Assembly (NCBI GenBank): GCA_916610825.1
Contig: OU744447.1
Span: forward strand, 34,452,869-34,516,868
Source: Haliclystus octoradiatus
Taxonomy: Eukaryota; Cnidaria; Staurozoa; Stauromedusae; Haliclystidae
DNA length: 64,000 nucleotides
Reading direction: 5' to 3'
Shown here: piece after piece, positions 41,601-54,600 of the stretch
Layout of the letters: every line of letters begins with the position of its first letter
Position numbering within the stretch: position 1 is the first letter of the stretch
Notes under the pieces: model-generated
Told to the model about the DNA's origin: nothing
Databases searched by the model: none
What the model saw: the letters and a program-made list of their open reading frames with translations, nothing else
Position numbers and translations under genes: made by a program

Positions 41601-44372
41601 GCTGGTACCTACATCGTATTATTATTATGAATGAAATATGTAATATCCTGGCAGTTGCTGTAAGAGCCGATCGAGAGTTTAGATGGTTGTGAGTGAACTC
41701 GTTGCTCTACTGCGTATTCTATCATTAGGCTACATGTTATGTTTCATTCATTAAATATATATATTTACTCAATTATAAGTCGTCTTATTTACCGACTATG
41801 TTTTTTTGACATTTATTAATGAATTGATAAAATTAAAAATATGAAAATAATTCGGAATATTTTGAGTTGACCAATACACGCCATAGGCAAAATTAGAACA
41901 TTTGGGAGAGTATGGGTACAAGATTGAAAATAAACGATCAAAAGTGGAACATGTCTATTTGATGAGTGTACATGAAATCACCATGAAATCACTTAGTCAT
42001 ACCTAATTATGTTTACAATAATAACATAATTTAATTATAGTTTAAACAAATACGCAATACTCAGGGGAATTGAAAATAAATATTACTAAATATACAAATT
42101 GGTTGTTACAAGCCAAATTAAAGATTAATTAATAAACATTATTAAAATTAATTCAAATTTCATCTAAAAATATTCAGCTTCGGGATAGCCTACTTTTGAA
42201 TGATGATGATATAACAACTGCATTGAAATGTTGAAGATCAACACGCAGGTTTTACGACAGAAGTAGGAACCCTGGAATCCTAGATCCAGAATGGCGAGAG
42301 CAAATTCAGAACAAAATTGATATTTTTAATGATTCATTGGTCAAAGCAAACCTCAACAAAAAAATTCGAAAGAAAATGTTGAAATGCCTCTAGGATTCCT
42401 CAAGTCTGAACCTTTTGTCGGGCCCTGTCAACAGTAGTAGAATTTAAACGAAAACAAAACATTTACTGTAATTTAATTGAATGTTTATTAAAGTATACCG
42501 CTGTAGTGGCTGTCAAATGTACTTTCATATTTGTTCTACAATTGACAGAGTAGATTATTGATTATTCTACTTTGAGTCATACCTTTTAGAATTTCAACTG
42601 CCACAAACGAAGTTATACGGAAACACATCGTTTGCCGATCTAAACTTTTGAAGAAGCTTTATAAAATTGTTTAGACATTTACATCAAGGCTAGCCTTACT
42701 ACTGTGATAATCCATTCAAGCACAGTTTTAAAATTAATTATAAAGTTTTTAGTTGAGTTTATCTTCAAAATGTGCTTGTTATAAAGTCTATAAAAAGTGT
42801 CATGCATCCAACATCAATGATTTATAATGAATTTATTTCTTTTACTTGTGAACAAATATTGAGGTTTCCAAACAAAAACATTAGCTACTCGCAAAACTAA
42901 ATTTTATCGAATCTACGCGCAGTTTCCAGTATCGAAAAAATGGCCTCCAAGTTCAGTCCAGCCTAGACAATTTCAAACCGTTCTGCGTTCCTATTACCCA
43001 CCGAACGTAGATCTTTTTGCAAAAGTATTCAAATCATTGTTAACATACTGTCAAAACCTATTATTTGTATGTTCTGAGACTCGAATCAGTGATAAATAAT
43101 TGAGTCAAAAAACGAAAGTGATAGATTCGCAAATTAATATGGCAACTGATAAATGATAGTGAATCTTACATTTTACTTTTATGCCATCTCAATCAATCAT
43201 CGAAGAGTTTGTAACGTTCAACAAACTATTATGAGGGTGGCATGGCATATCAGTTTTTGAACGTATCAAATTCGATTTATTCAATTATTTTCAGATCTAG
43301 ACACGCTAAAATGAATAACCAAAATGTATATTTATCTGAAAATAGAATGATAAAATAAACACCGCTTTTTTCCAAATTGTCAGAACAAAGTTGTTAAGTT
43401 GATAAATTAGGGATTTACATGCAAAAATATTGAATATTGCAGATGTATTTTTGAAAAAGGGTACACTATTTCCTTGTTTTCTTAATATGGATGAAGTCAT
43501 ATATATTCAGAATGGAAACAGACAGAAAATTATATCAAGTTTTTCTAGCCTATGATACATTATATGCGATATTTTTTAAGAAGGAAATGCTGAGTAGTAA
43601 TTATTAAAATATCACAAGTAATTTTCAAGGGAAAACAGTGGTAACCCAAGCTATTACGGTTTTGGGTTATCCAGTCTCCTGTCTACATTTTCGAAAAGTT
43701 GCAGCATAAAGTTCTCCGTAAAGCTTGTAGGCTTTTACAAATCTATAGTGATACCGACTATCTAATTTAAATAAACCACTCCATAGTGTAGACAGTACAC
43801 AGTTAATGCACAGTAAATATAGCAATAATAAGCCTACAAAAATATGCTGAAAATTGATAAGAATATAGATCTCTCTGTCAATAGGCAACCCCATGCAAAT
43901 AATTTTGGTTTTGGTATATGTTCAGGTGTTCACGAAAGATGAAATACAATCTAAAGAATAATAAAAATATATTTTCAATGTTCAAAAATGATTTTATTGA
44001 TACGTACCTATTGGTTAAAAGCGGTGTATTAAAATGACTAGGTCTCTGGCTAGGTATATCGTGGATTGTTCCAACCGTTGATTCATGTTCGACAGTTGTT
44101 GAAGTTCCATTTAAATGGATTTGTTTCTTTCCGTGTCCATTTATTGATGTTTTAATATCAGTTAAATTGTCATGAGTGTTTTCTAAATCATTTAACTTTG
44201 TTCCATTTAATGATTTTCTATCTTTAAAGTTCGTCAAAGTTGCATTCGTGCTTGAAATTTGGATGTCATTTTTCGTTAGACTGCAGCCGTTTCTATCCAC
44301 AGAATTGATCATATATTTACACATTCCATTTGATTGTGTTATTTTGTGACTAATGTTTTCATATTGTGACAT
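35661..44372 (-). CDS. AEBP2: AEBP2, zinc finger accessory factor of Polycomb repressive complex 2
   Basis: Six minus-strand exons: 44372-44008 (ATG), 40864-40521, 40348-40106, 37039-36918, 36125-36058, 35814-35661 (TAA); all phases agree and give 431 residues. N-terminal 121 residues are polar and unrecognised; exon 2 adds two Thr runs (T6, T7). Three C2H2-type fingers: CQWLECHHHDHFNSSLDLAN.. (about 172-198), CLWHNCKVYNRPSSSHNWLL.. (about 207-234), CVIDGCVMTFATRNGLARHV.. (about 239-264). The C-terminal region (FDHKTMDSIKQRL, GRRVLANGKQDVLINWRP, LLPTSW) follows the conserved AEBP2 tail that contacts PRC2 subunits (SUZ12/RBBP4). The protein helps PRC2 bind and methylate nucleosomes in the nucleus. 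The intron between exons 3 and 4 holds the ribozyme-like hairpins and a three-layer transposon nest. Confidence 0.95.
37131..37175 (-). ncRNA. Hammerhead ribozyme-like motif, minus strand
   Basis: Read on the minus strand: stem I CCGT..ACGG (4 perfect pairs), core CTGATGA, stem II ACGC..GCGT, core GAAA, minimal stem III CTC-C-GAG, then a GTA cleavage triplet. This is the type I layout with a minimal stem III, as described for Penelope-like elements and retrozymes. Cleavage would fall after the A of GTA. Such short stem III forms usually cleave best as dimers. Activity is inferred. Confidence 0.7.
37248..37292 (+). ncRNA. Hammerhead ribozyme-like motif, plus strand
   Basis: Stem I CTGT (37248-37251) pairs with ACGG (37289-37292, one G-T wobble); core CTGATGA 37252-37258; stem II ACGC 37259-37262 with GCGT 37272-37275; core GAAA 37276-37279; stem III CTC-C-GAG 37280-37286; cleavage triplet GTA 37286-37288. 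All invariant core bases are present. Confidence 0.7.
37588..38659. mobile_element. hAT-like MITE inserted in a SINE and itself interrupted
   Basis: Starts CAGAGCCATCTATTTACAAG, ends CTTGTAAATAGATGGCTCTG. Flanks CAGATAGG (37580-37587) and CAGTTAGG (38660-38667) are an 8-bp target duplication with one mismatch; the SINE consensus has one copy. A second element (37739-38514) lies inside it. Confidence 0.85.
37739..38514. mobile_element. Long-arm foldback element with 8-bp target duplication
   Basis: Termini CATAGACTTATTAGAACATC and GATGTTCTAATAAGTCTATG; arms continue for roughly 300 nt with drift (for example AATCCGATTGGTGACATG against CGGTTACCAATCGGATTG). GTTTCACT is duplicated at 37731-37738 and 38515-38522, and the uninterrupted MITE at 5.14-5.36 kb has it once. 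An 8-bp duplication suggests a hAT-type transposase. Confidence 0.85.
39150..39300. repeat. Second inverted repeat of the hammerhead-like family
   Basis: Arms AGACATACTGTTCTCGCTAC..GAGTTTCACGC and GCGTGA..GTAGCGAGAACAGTATGTCT enclose a short spacer. The minus-strand arm (39221-39178) keeps CCGATGA, stem II CGC/GCG, GAAA, CTCGGAG, GTA and a 5-pair stem I (CTTGC/GCGAG), with U4 of the core changed to C. The plus-strand arm has CTGATGA but GAAT in place of GAAA. Both are probably inactive relatives of the 37.1-37.3 kb pair. Confidence 0.7.
39178..39221 (-). ncRNA. Degenerate hammerhead-like motif
   Basis: Minus-strand arm of the 39.2-kb hairpin. All three stems can form, but the invariant CUGA core reads CCGA, which should abolish cleavage. 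Confidence 0.45.
39910..40063 (+). mobile_element. SINE family 2 fragment, opposite orientation
   Basis: AGGGAATTGCATTGTGAGTT, GCGCATTGACAATCGAGACC and CTGCAGTGTCGCGGCTGAGA are the reverse complement of the body of the 18.96-kb SINE. It abuts the donor side of AEBP2 exon 3. Confidence 0.65.
41237..41457. repeat. Single-arm relative of the 2.3-2.9 kb foldback
   Basis: GCAAATCTACAATCTGTGTC, TAGTCCCATAGAAAAAATCA, AGTCTAGAATTATTCAACAT and TGTGCACCAGAACTAGTTCC follow the same order as an arm of the 2.3-kb foldback but without the roughly 110-bp MITE segment at TATA, so it preserves the pre-insertion state. Confidence 0.75.
41467..41543. mobile_element. 77-bp Mutator-like micro-MITE with 9-bp target duplication
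   Basis: Starts TAGCCTGCGTACCAGCCCC and ends GGGGCTAGTACGCAAGCTA. Flanked by perfect GGTAACACT repeats (41458-41466 and 41544-41552). A second element with TAGCCTGC termini and 9-bp flanks is at 54672-54788. Nine-bp duplications are typical of Mutator-like elements. Confidence 0.8.
42268..42428. mobile_element. MITE family with GGGTCCGACAAAAG ends, copy 3
   Basis: AGTAGGAACCCTGGAATCC to GAACCTTTTGTCGGGCCCTG, with GAGCAAATTCAGAACAAAAT and GTTGAAATGCCTCTAGGATT inside, as in the other copies. Lies in AEBP2 intron 1. Confidence 0.6.
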
Positions 44373-46860
44373 TTCTTCAACATGATTAATACTATAATAT
44401 GCTTGAAATCATAAGAATAAATATAAAAATCCTCTCTTCTAATAGCTACTTCTTTCTAAAATGGGGTACAATGCTTTTGACGCTCAGATTTCGGCACGGT
44501 TACACAGCAAAGCAACATGGCGTACAATAACAACATAGACATGTTCACTTGTCACTAACCTTCTATGTAATTTTCAATAACAGAGTCTAAAATTGGATAG
44601 GACCTTATGAAAATAGGCTATCAACAACTGCACAATGCTTGTCTCCAAGAACAAAAGCTTCTCAATTCAAAAGAGACAAAAGCGAACCGCATTAATCAGA
44701 TAATTCAGAGTTAGATCGATTGATTATAAGCAGATTGGATAAAGCTTGATGAAATGAAGCATATATCTTCTCCATCACAGACCAAACGACTATAAATTTA
44801 GACCTGTAACCTGTAACAGCAGCCTAATAATAAACCGTAAGAAACAGTAAGAAACCTGTAACAGCAACCAGGGACAAAAATAGCTGCTTCATAAACTGAC
44901 CGTTATATACAGGTAACTTGCAATGTAACTGCTATTTTTACTTCTGGTCATTATTGAACTTATTTATAACTTGACTCAATTTCTGATCAGATAGTACACA
45001 ATTTTATTCTCTGTATGTAATTAGTTTTACTGTAAGAAAACCTATTGTGAATTTCAAATATTGATGTATATAAATGTGACTGCTGTCCAGTCATTCGTTT
45101 CCACACAAATGAACTACTCACAGGTGTGCATTTAATGAATATACCGTATTTAATTTGGAGAAAACATAAACAAATCGTAAAGCAAACACCGTGTGGAGAA
45201 AACATGAACCAATCGCTAGTCAGCAGTCATGCCAGATTTAGAGCATCACATTCCCATAATAGAACTATAACTAGTCCTAACGTTCAATGACACACTGACA
45301 TTGGAACAGCGACTTGAAGCCGACTCAGCGTCTGACGATACAACGCTGAAGTTGACGCTTTGACGTACGACGAGTTACAATTGCTTTCAGCCTTCTAGCG
45401 CTGAATACTGATATCGTACAAAAGCTTCTTAATCAGATTACTATTAACACCATATATATTATAGGTTCACTACGTTTATTCCGTAAGACCTGGGTGTCTA
45501 TCAAAATAACATTAGATATACGATTAAACACTGCAACTTGACCTCGCCACCAGCAATGTCTATTGTGATAAAACCGGTTCCAAAAGTAAAAATTATTCAC
45601 CCGAAACAATCTTGATGTTTCTTTAAAAAATAATTACCAAATCTGAACCCGATATATAATAACGAATGGAAGCTCGATTAACTGATTACTTAATAAAATA
45701 AATTAATTTTTCGAAACCCAAGTTGTCATAACAAGTTTTATACTTCATACTTCGATTCTATTTTGCAAATTTTCATTCTAGAAATTTTTAGATACACTCG
45801 TTTACCTCGATTTCAAGAACTGACGTCACATTAAAGCGAATTTCAAAAAATCTGGAGGCCCAATTGTAAATGAAGTAGAATATATCCTTGTAAAATATAT
45901 CAATATTTCTTGAGACAATTTATGGTAAATAAAATATTAAATGAGTGTGAATTGGGAGATGTTTAATTATCTTGATGTAGAAATACGTTTAACATCGACT
46001 CTGGAGGAGAACTAATACGTAAGTCACTGTATTTTAAGTCACAGTAATAAATATCAGGCAATTTAAAAATAATGTAAATATAATATTCTAATCGATATAT
46101 ATATATGTGATAAAAAATAAATAAATATATGTCTACATTAACAAGTTCAAGCCTTAATTACCCTAAGTAAATATCAAATTTATGTTACAGATTAACCGCA
46201 ATGAATAATGTAAATATTACAAAATTATTATAAATCATTTGATGCGAAGAATAAGATTTCATAAACGTTCATTAGCTAGCATAGATCTAAATGCCTTATT
46301 AGTACATTAAATATTTTAGTACAAATTTCATAACCTTTAAATTTTATCTTATAACCTTTTTAACTTGGCTATATAGTTCTACATGCCTTGTAAGTATTTT
46401 AGTAGCATTTTAGTTTGTAAAACTTTTATCTTAATAGCCTATTTTAACTTTTTTAACGGCTTGACATAAGTGGGAGCCACAAGTTTCCCTGTATTTGCCT
46501 GTCACCATTGTTGACAAAATAAGATACATACATACATACAACATAAAAATAATTATTTTATTATTGTATATAATTGCATATACTGTATCCTTGTGAGTGA
46601 AATGTTGATTTACATTGAAATTTAAAGGCCATTTTGAATGAAGACAGTATAATATTAATGTCTTAAATTTGATCCTATACCAATAAAATATATATATAAA
46701 ATGTTCAAGTATATGAAGATACCATTTTACTTCGGATGTCGTTATACCGGATTGGAGTAGTGAACAGTGATTGATGGGCTTACATGATTGGCCAATCCAA
46801 TCATATATACATGGTTTAAAAGACAACATGTTATTCTTTATTGCTTGAGTTAAGTATCCT
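44373..46860. other. Intergenic between AEBP2 and the LamG gene, left part
   Basis: AEBP2 promoter/5' region at the left; fragments of the ACCTGTATATAAC MITE near 44815-44930. No exon, RNA gene or complete transposon was recognised. Confidence 0.5.
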
Positions 46861-46862
46861 TA

Positions 46863-47046
46863 CAGTGTAACCAGCTTACGTGCAATTCGGATAAGTGAAA
46901 TTCCCGCTTATCTGCAACCTGGCTTTGAAACCCGTTAAACAAGTTTCTGGTCAAGTCCTTGGTAAACAATTTTGGATAACCGCAAAATCGGAACATGCAA
47001 TTTAAACCGTTGGCAATTTTGACTTGCACTTTAGCGGGTTACACTG
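46863..47046. mobile_element. pogo/Tigger-like MITE, copy 2
   Basis: CAGTGTAACCAGCTTACGTG to GCGGGTTACACTG with TA at both ends; body matches the copies at 13180 and 56681 (GGATAAGTGAAATTCCCGCT). Confidence 0.85.
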
Positions 47047-47260
47047 TACTGTAAAATCATCTAAAATTTATAAATAGAAATGGATTTGCAACTATATAGA
47101 AAATAATGACCTATAAAGCATGTTAAATCTACACAATTTACTCAAATCTATAGCTCATAGATCTTCTATTGCATTTCAATGAAATGATTGATTTTAATCA
47201 GACATGTATAAGAGCAGGAGTCACGGTCACGGTTCCAACTATACGACAGGAGTAATCCGT

Positions 47261-47850
47261 ATTTTAACAGGAGCCATACTGGAGTTAATTTTTTGTCAAC
47301 AATAAAGGTATGATCGTTAATATTGGGAATATGGCGAGATGTCACCGTTTACTGCTTCTGCAGATGCATACGAATCTCTGTTGGTCTGAAAAGAAGCACG
47401 TCAAAAGTAGCCTGCTTCCAGATAATCGGCCTGGAAGTTCCATCTCTCCGACAGAGCTACTACTTATCAGCCTTAAAACTTTGCTGGGATGTTAAAAATG
47501 GACGAACGCCAAATTACATCAAAGAACTTTTTACGGTAGTAAATTCAAAAACAAGAGCAGGAAAACGAGAAGATTTCTATATACCATCTTACAATAACCG
47601 AACATACTGTCACAAGTAAAACATTACGATCCTTTAAATCAAAATTGGATGAACAAGATTTAAGTGCTTTATGCAAAGTCTATTAGTATTATTATGTATG
47701 AACTATATTCAATTAATTAACAACTTTTTTTCTACTTTTAATACCATTTGTATTTAAAGGATATATGTAAGTGAAAGTCAAGCTTTCCTTTATATTCCAG
47801 TCAATATTATATTTTTTGGCAAATAAACCAACAACAACAACAACAACAAT
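47261..47850 (+). mobile_element. Two joined LINE 3' fragments
   Basis: The frame 47323-47619 ends in LINE-type reverse-transcriptase C-terminal sequence (LSALKLCWDVKNGRTPNYIK, FYIPSYNNRTYCHK). At about 47600 it passes into the end of another CR1/L2-like LINE ([20 protein letters not shown] in a different frame), whose 3' UTR and (CAA)n tail match the 22.56-23.05 kb copy. The join looks like a chimeric or nested insertion. Another LINE-type tail with (GAT)n is at about 48230-48340. Confidence 0.65.
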
Positions 47851-48692
47851 TCACAACTTGGCAAACTTTCAATTAATAGAATTGGTTCAATCATTTTTAG
47901 CAACACTATTAAACTCGAACCTGATATATTAAACTCATCCAGATCAACTTTATTAGAATACGTAGCGTTTTTTTTTTTTTCTCTTATCAAAGTAAGCATT
48001 TTATCCATTCTCTTAATGCAGTGTATTTAAATGACTTTTGGTATTTTCTATATGATTTTATTTACTTATTTCTACTATTTCATTATCATACAATTATTTT
48101 ATATCATAGACATATAGGAAATAGATTTTACTTATTTATTTATTTATAAATTTCTGTAATATAGTTCTTATTAAGTATATAATTTACATTTACATATATA
48201 GTTCTTACTTAATTTATAAAATATGCATTTTACTCGGTATTCTATAAAAAATACCCTGTTGGGTAACTGCCTGGTTCAACTTGGACCTGCAGTTGAGTTC
48301 GAAATATTAAAAAAATAAACATGATGATGATGATGATAACCCTCTAATCAAAATTTTGAATAAATTTTCGGGTAATTTTGAGACAAAAATAGCAAAAATC
48401 GTGCAATTTTGAATTTATTACGGTATGATTGGTCGTTTTACATGAGGCTGCCTCTGAAATAAATTGGAGACGGAGTCTATTTTTCTGCTTTCATTTTTGG
48501 AGCTAGACTCGGAGTCAAGTGCTTCTATTAGGACTTTTTCAATTCTGACTCCATACACCTATATGCTCTAAAAACGCCCCTTTGATTTTACCGAATTGTG
48601 GATCTTGTCTCTATCGATGATGGACCCCCTTGTGATACATTTGATTTCTTTCGTATAGATATTTAACGTTGAATGAATATACTACAGATGTT

Positions 48693-51600
48693 ATGCTGGT
48701 CATGCACTGCAAACTGCTTTTCAAAATCTTGTTTCTGTTATGGTTTCTACCAGTTTGCTTATCGCTTAAAAAACTATATGGTAGGTTGATCAATAATCTC
48801 TTATGCAGGGATGCTAATAGCTTTTTCCTGTTGTTCTATATTCTCAATTACAGTGTGTCTGCAAGCAATAGAGGGTTATCATGCGAAGTTGTGAACAAAT
48901 TCATATAGTCCTAAGTATTCATAAAAGTTAATTAATGGTAGTTATAGTCAGTTAAAATATACCATCTATTCAACACAAGGCCTGCACAATATAATCAGAG
49001 GGGTGTACGAAATGCGGCTGCAATTCAACAGACTCTTGGGAATGTTGACTTTGATTGTCAAGCTACAGCGGTGTTCTGCAGCTATTTACGTTCATAATGG
49101 CCATACCCTATCATAAGATGAGATGTTGCTCACTTAAAACACCATCTCAAAATAGAATCAAGTCTACAAAGTTGACCTTTAGGGGATTTGATTTCTAATT
49201 TCTCATCAATGAGGTTTCAGAGATGGACTTAACAAAATGAAATTGGCCGTTATATTCAGGTGGACATTATATACATGACTTATTCAATAGAAAAAACTAT
49301 TTTGTAGTCTGTAAAGATGACCACTATGGACAGGTGGTCTCTGTATAGACGTGGCCGTTATATTCAGGGTTGATTCATTATAAAATACCATTTTAGAAAT
49401 TGCAAGAGCAACAACTGTAAACATGTAACCGCTGTATTGGTAGAGGTGATCGTGATAACATGCTTGACGGTAATATGATTAATGTACCGTGATTGCTTAT
49501 TCATTTCAGATGACCGTGATTGTGTCCTATACCTTGGATTTGATCGTTATAGCGCTGAACATTTATTTGATGATTCCCAATACGACAACAAAGCATTATT
49601 AGCAAATGGTGCATCTATTAGTAAAACAAACGGCAGCTGTGGCGTATGTGCTCAATTGTTAGGTGGTGAAGTCATTATTGATGGGAAGAATTTTACGGGT
49701 AAGAACATGTAAAAAAAAAGTAAGTAATGTAGACGGTGTCGCCCTACCGAAGGCACCCATACCATTTCTCTATTTCTAGAGGAGTGGCTCTTTTCGCTGA
49801 TAGCAATGATTTTAAACGCTCTTTATTGATCTCAGCCGCGACACTGCAGATCAATTTCAACAGATTTCATGGCAGATAGGTCTCGATTGTCAATGCGCAA
49901 CGATGCGCCGCAGCTACTCACAATGCAATTCCCTCTGGACCATTCCATCCACCATCCTCAGATGGTACTCATTCGATGTTCCAGATAAAGAATTCCAATG
50001 TCAGTGTCTCAGAGGATTGATTCTATGGCTTCTTGTTTGTTAAGCCAGAAACATTGTGAGACAGAAGGGCGTTCCTCGGTGGTCAAACACCAGAAATGAT
50101 GGAAAAAAATCGTGGACACCCGGATTACTACTTTTGCTCCTCCAACGCGTAAAATTATTAATTATTAAATCAGAGATATGCTGCTTATTTTATGATTTTC
50201 TTATTACTCAAAGGTATTCCGAAAACTTCAATCACGGTAGCTTTGATGGTTAATCTGATAAATACTGTTGGTAGCCATCAACTATTTCAGACAATTGGAG
50301 ATACGTCTGCTCATAAAGAAGGTATTACAGTGAAACCTATATATATATAACATCCACCTTGAAGATATACATACATTGACAACCTATAGACAGGTAGTAT
50401 TTATATACAGATGTGATACAATAGAACATAATATTTTGGACATTGTAAGTTTGGCAATCCATTAACCACTACACTAAGGGCACATATAAGCAGTACTATA
50501 GGATCAATTAACTCCAATAGGGTAATTGTAATTGTGAAGAAATGCGGTTGCCTTGAGTCACAAGATGGGACTCGATCAAGTGATACTCAGATCAAGTCAA
50601 AATGATGTCAGATTCCCTATCCCTATATCAATAGTACTGTCCGTTTGTAAATAAATATGTTTCACTCAATTGCCTTTGGGGGATTCGAGAAATTCCATTG
50701 GCCCTTCAACGTAATATAGGCCTTAGTACTATTTAAAATAAACTATTGACAAATGCTTTTCAGGGCAATATTTTCTTGAGGTGATTGATGGCAGAATAAG
50801 ATGGTTTCATCGAAATGAGGTTGGTAACACAGTCTTTGCAACAACAACAACTCAGCCTCTTATCAAAGCAGATTCATGGACAGAGATTGCAGCGTCTTAT
50901 GATGGAAAGATAGGAAAAGCGAGTATTTATGTAGACGGTACATTAGTTAAAGAAGATGTTGCAGATCCTATGTTGTTATCAGCTGATTGGGGTCTTTACG
51001 CAGGTGAGGACCATGAAATAGAAGCATATACAACAAGCTATAATTCTAATCAATAATCACTTAAAGTGAACATGATTGGCGAATTTGTACCATGTGATTT
51101 ACAGCTATGTCATTACAACACACGACATTTTATGGAAGCTACTGAAATTATAAGGGTTTTTGTTCCTCTGTCGTGTATAGCCGCACGTCTATACCTGACA
51201 GTTTATATCAACAGCTACAACACGTGTTTTGAAAATGGCGACTAGCAGCGACAGATTTAATGACTTTTAAGAACAACAAATGAACTCTGCAATTAGAATT
51301 TCAATTTGCAAAATGAAAAAACATTAAACAACTACAGTCATGCTATAATACATTTTCAATATTTTAATCGTCTATAATAATCTCGTGATTGACAGTCATC
51401 CTGTAAGCACAACTTCTTGTATGTTCGAAGGATATAGTGATTTCACAGGCAAATACAAAGACGTGATGGGTGCAGACATTCCCACACATCATGCAGAGAC
51501 TCTGCCACTGAGCTATGAGTAACAATCTTTCGTAAAAATTATATACTAAGCAACAAAACTAATTCCAATGAGTACTATCATACTATGACTATGATACCAA

Positions 51601-54600
51601 GCTTACTCTATCTCTATCTTAATAGTACTGTCTGTTTGTAAATAAGTTATCATGTAGCACTCAATGCTAGTAATTTAATAATGCAGGACACCGAGGTGAT
51701 TACTATAACTGAGTGGGAATGTTAGGGGGTAAAGATATTTCACTTTGATTGAGTGACCATTGGTCGTCCAATAGAGGGAAAACTTCACATAAATGTTTTA
51801 TATATATGTCTCATGTCATCATAGGTATTGGAAGGTATAAAGGCGATAGAGAGATGAAAGCATATGTTGATGAATTTTATATTTTCAATAAAACATTAAC
51901 TGTTGAAGATTTAAAAGAAATACATACTAGATGTAAAGGACCAAAATCATCACAGGTTCTTCATTTACCATTTGAAAATTATACAAAAAACTTGACAAAC
52001 GATGAATCTTATCAAGGAAACAATGGATACTTCAATGGAGATATTATTTCAGGTAAAGAAAGAATGATGATAATGATGATGATAGTAAAGGAAGAGTGCC
52101 TTAATTTCATCATTACTATTATTATATTTCAGTTTAGATGTTAAGTATCAAATGAAAAACCGTTCTGAATCAGAGGTGGTTGGATTTGACTTGAAACCAA
52201 ATCTGAACTTCCAGCCGGATTCAATCCACTCCGTATTATTTTAAGTTAAAAATTTCAAATAATGTAGAATATTTAAACATATTCTTACTTTTGAAAATGG
52301 ATAAAGATATCTAAAACGCTGAGAATCAAAATAAAATTAGAAAACTGTTGCCATTGACTTTTTCTGTCAAATGTTTTAAGAAGAAACTTTCAATCAGATC
52401 AAGAATCAAAATGTAGCAGTGAAACGTTGAAGGGTCTATAAAGATTGACGACCGCATCCTGGGCAAATTGCCCCAGATACCCCTATGCGGCACTGTATCC
52501 CCTAAATTTGAATATAGTTTTCATTTCGAATGTATTTTCTAAATCAACAGGAGTCAATGGTACATGTGGCAAAGGACTTAGAATTGGCTTTGGAAAATCT
52601 TATCTTTCAATTCAAGGCCCAAAATTCCGTAACAAACCAACTGATGCTGTCACTATTGCCTTATGGATAAAATTAGATAATGACACAGGGAGTCATGATG
52701 TTTTTTCAACCACAGGGGGTCATTCTATGCATACACATAAACAATATGATCTAAGTATTATTGAAGGTGCTGTTCATTGGGTTCATCATAATGAATATGA
52801 TCAAGAAATATTCAATGTAAAGACACCACCAATCGTAGCAAAGAGTAAGTATATACTTCATTCATTCATCGAATTCTATAGCTATGAATTCAGGGTCCGA
52901 CAAAAGTAGGAATCCTAAATTCCGGAGGGATAGAGCAAATTCAGAAGAAAATTGATATTTTGATGAGTTATTGGTCAAACCTCAACAAATAATTCAGAAG
53001 AAAATACTGCAATGCCTCTACGATTCCAGAAGGCTGAACCTTTTGTCGGACCCGGATTCCGCAATATCAGATAGCCATCCAAGAGTTGTTATTTTCGTAC
53101 CGGTTAATTCGAATTAGACTAGACTAAGAAATCTGGTATTACAGGGTTTCTCTAGCCGAGCAATGTCACTCAGACAAATCCACTCTGTTACCAACAAAGA
53201 GGTAAAAATTGAACCGGTCCGAATTATTTGATTGTGAATTAATTCGATATGTGCATTGTATATTCGTCAGAGTTGTGCTAGGGTATTCGTCAGAGTTGTG
53301 CTAGGGTATTCGTCAGAGTTGTGCTAGGGTATTCGTCAGAGTTGTGCTAGGGTATTCCGACAATCAATCCGCTATAATTTCAAGTCTGATGGCGCAATGC
53401 TTATCCCGCGGAGGGGGGTAACTCCACTAGGACGGCTATACGGGGACTTGCCACTTTTTTTGGTCCATATTCTAAGCTGAGAAAAAACTTTTTGGGTATG
53501 AGATTTCAAATTTTGGAGTTTTTGGGTATCCTATTTTTGACTTTTTCAAGAATTTTTGAAAAGATTTGCATCATTTTTGTGTATTTACATAAAATCAATC
53601 AACCTGCTAGAAATTTTTGGGTAGCATCAACAGAATTTTTGGAACTTTTTGGGTACTTTACCTTTTCCAAAGTGGCACCTCCCGTCCCTGAAGAGTTGGA
53701 GTTACCCCCCCCCCCGGATGCTTATCCAGTACGATATCTATATGACAGATCCCGGGGGGTAACTCCAGCTCTTTAGGGACGGGGAGGTGCCACTTTGGGA
53801 AAAGGTAAAGTACCCAAAAAGTTCCAAAAATTCTGTTGATGCTACCCAAAAAGTTCTAGCAGGTTGATTGATTTTAAGTAAAAACACAAAAGTGATGCAA
53901 ATGTTTTCAAAGATTCTTGAAAAAGTCAAAAATAGGATACCCAAAAGCTCCAAAATTTGAAATCTCATACCCAAAAAGTTTTTGCTCAGCTGGAATATGG
54001 ACCCCAAAAAAGTGGCACGTCCCCGTATAGCCGGCCTAGTGGAGTTATCTCCCGGGGACAGATCTCGGAATACGCATTCGAATGCTCAAAAATTAATCAG
54101 CTTTATAAATCATTGATTACACGGTGTATTAGTCATATTCATATGTGTAGCTATTCCAATTGTCGCACATAAGACGATAATTTATTTATCTAGATATCTG
54201 GATCCATATAGCTGTTACATATGATTCGACAAAAGAGATCGCTGTAATTTATGTCGATGGAGATATAAAAGAAGGTTCTAGTGGCGGTGGTGCTTTATCA
54301 GAAGACTGGGGAGGTATTGCCGCGTTTGGAAGACATGGCACTTCAACAGGAGGCTATGATTGGTTTGATGATATTTTTATGTATGACAGAGAATTATCAT
54401 TACTTGAAATCAAAACGATGTTTACCAAATGTAGCTTTGTTTTAAATTATGGTAAGTAGATCATGATAATAGGGTCAAATCATAAAAAGTCGAAAATCAA
54501 AATTTCTACTTTAACTTATTGTCGTGTTGTACTATTAGTGATTGACTACTACTTTACCAAGTTTTTTCGATAAACGGATAAATATTTTTTGAGAAACAAG

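Noticed and set aside
47790..48008. Leu-rich minus-strand frame
   Set aside because: Antisense of a LINE 3' UTR and its (CAA)n tail.
53261..53355. CRISPR-like repeats
   Set aside because: The 23-bp units are directly adjacent without spacers in an animal intron: a minisatellite.
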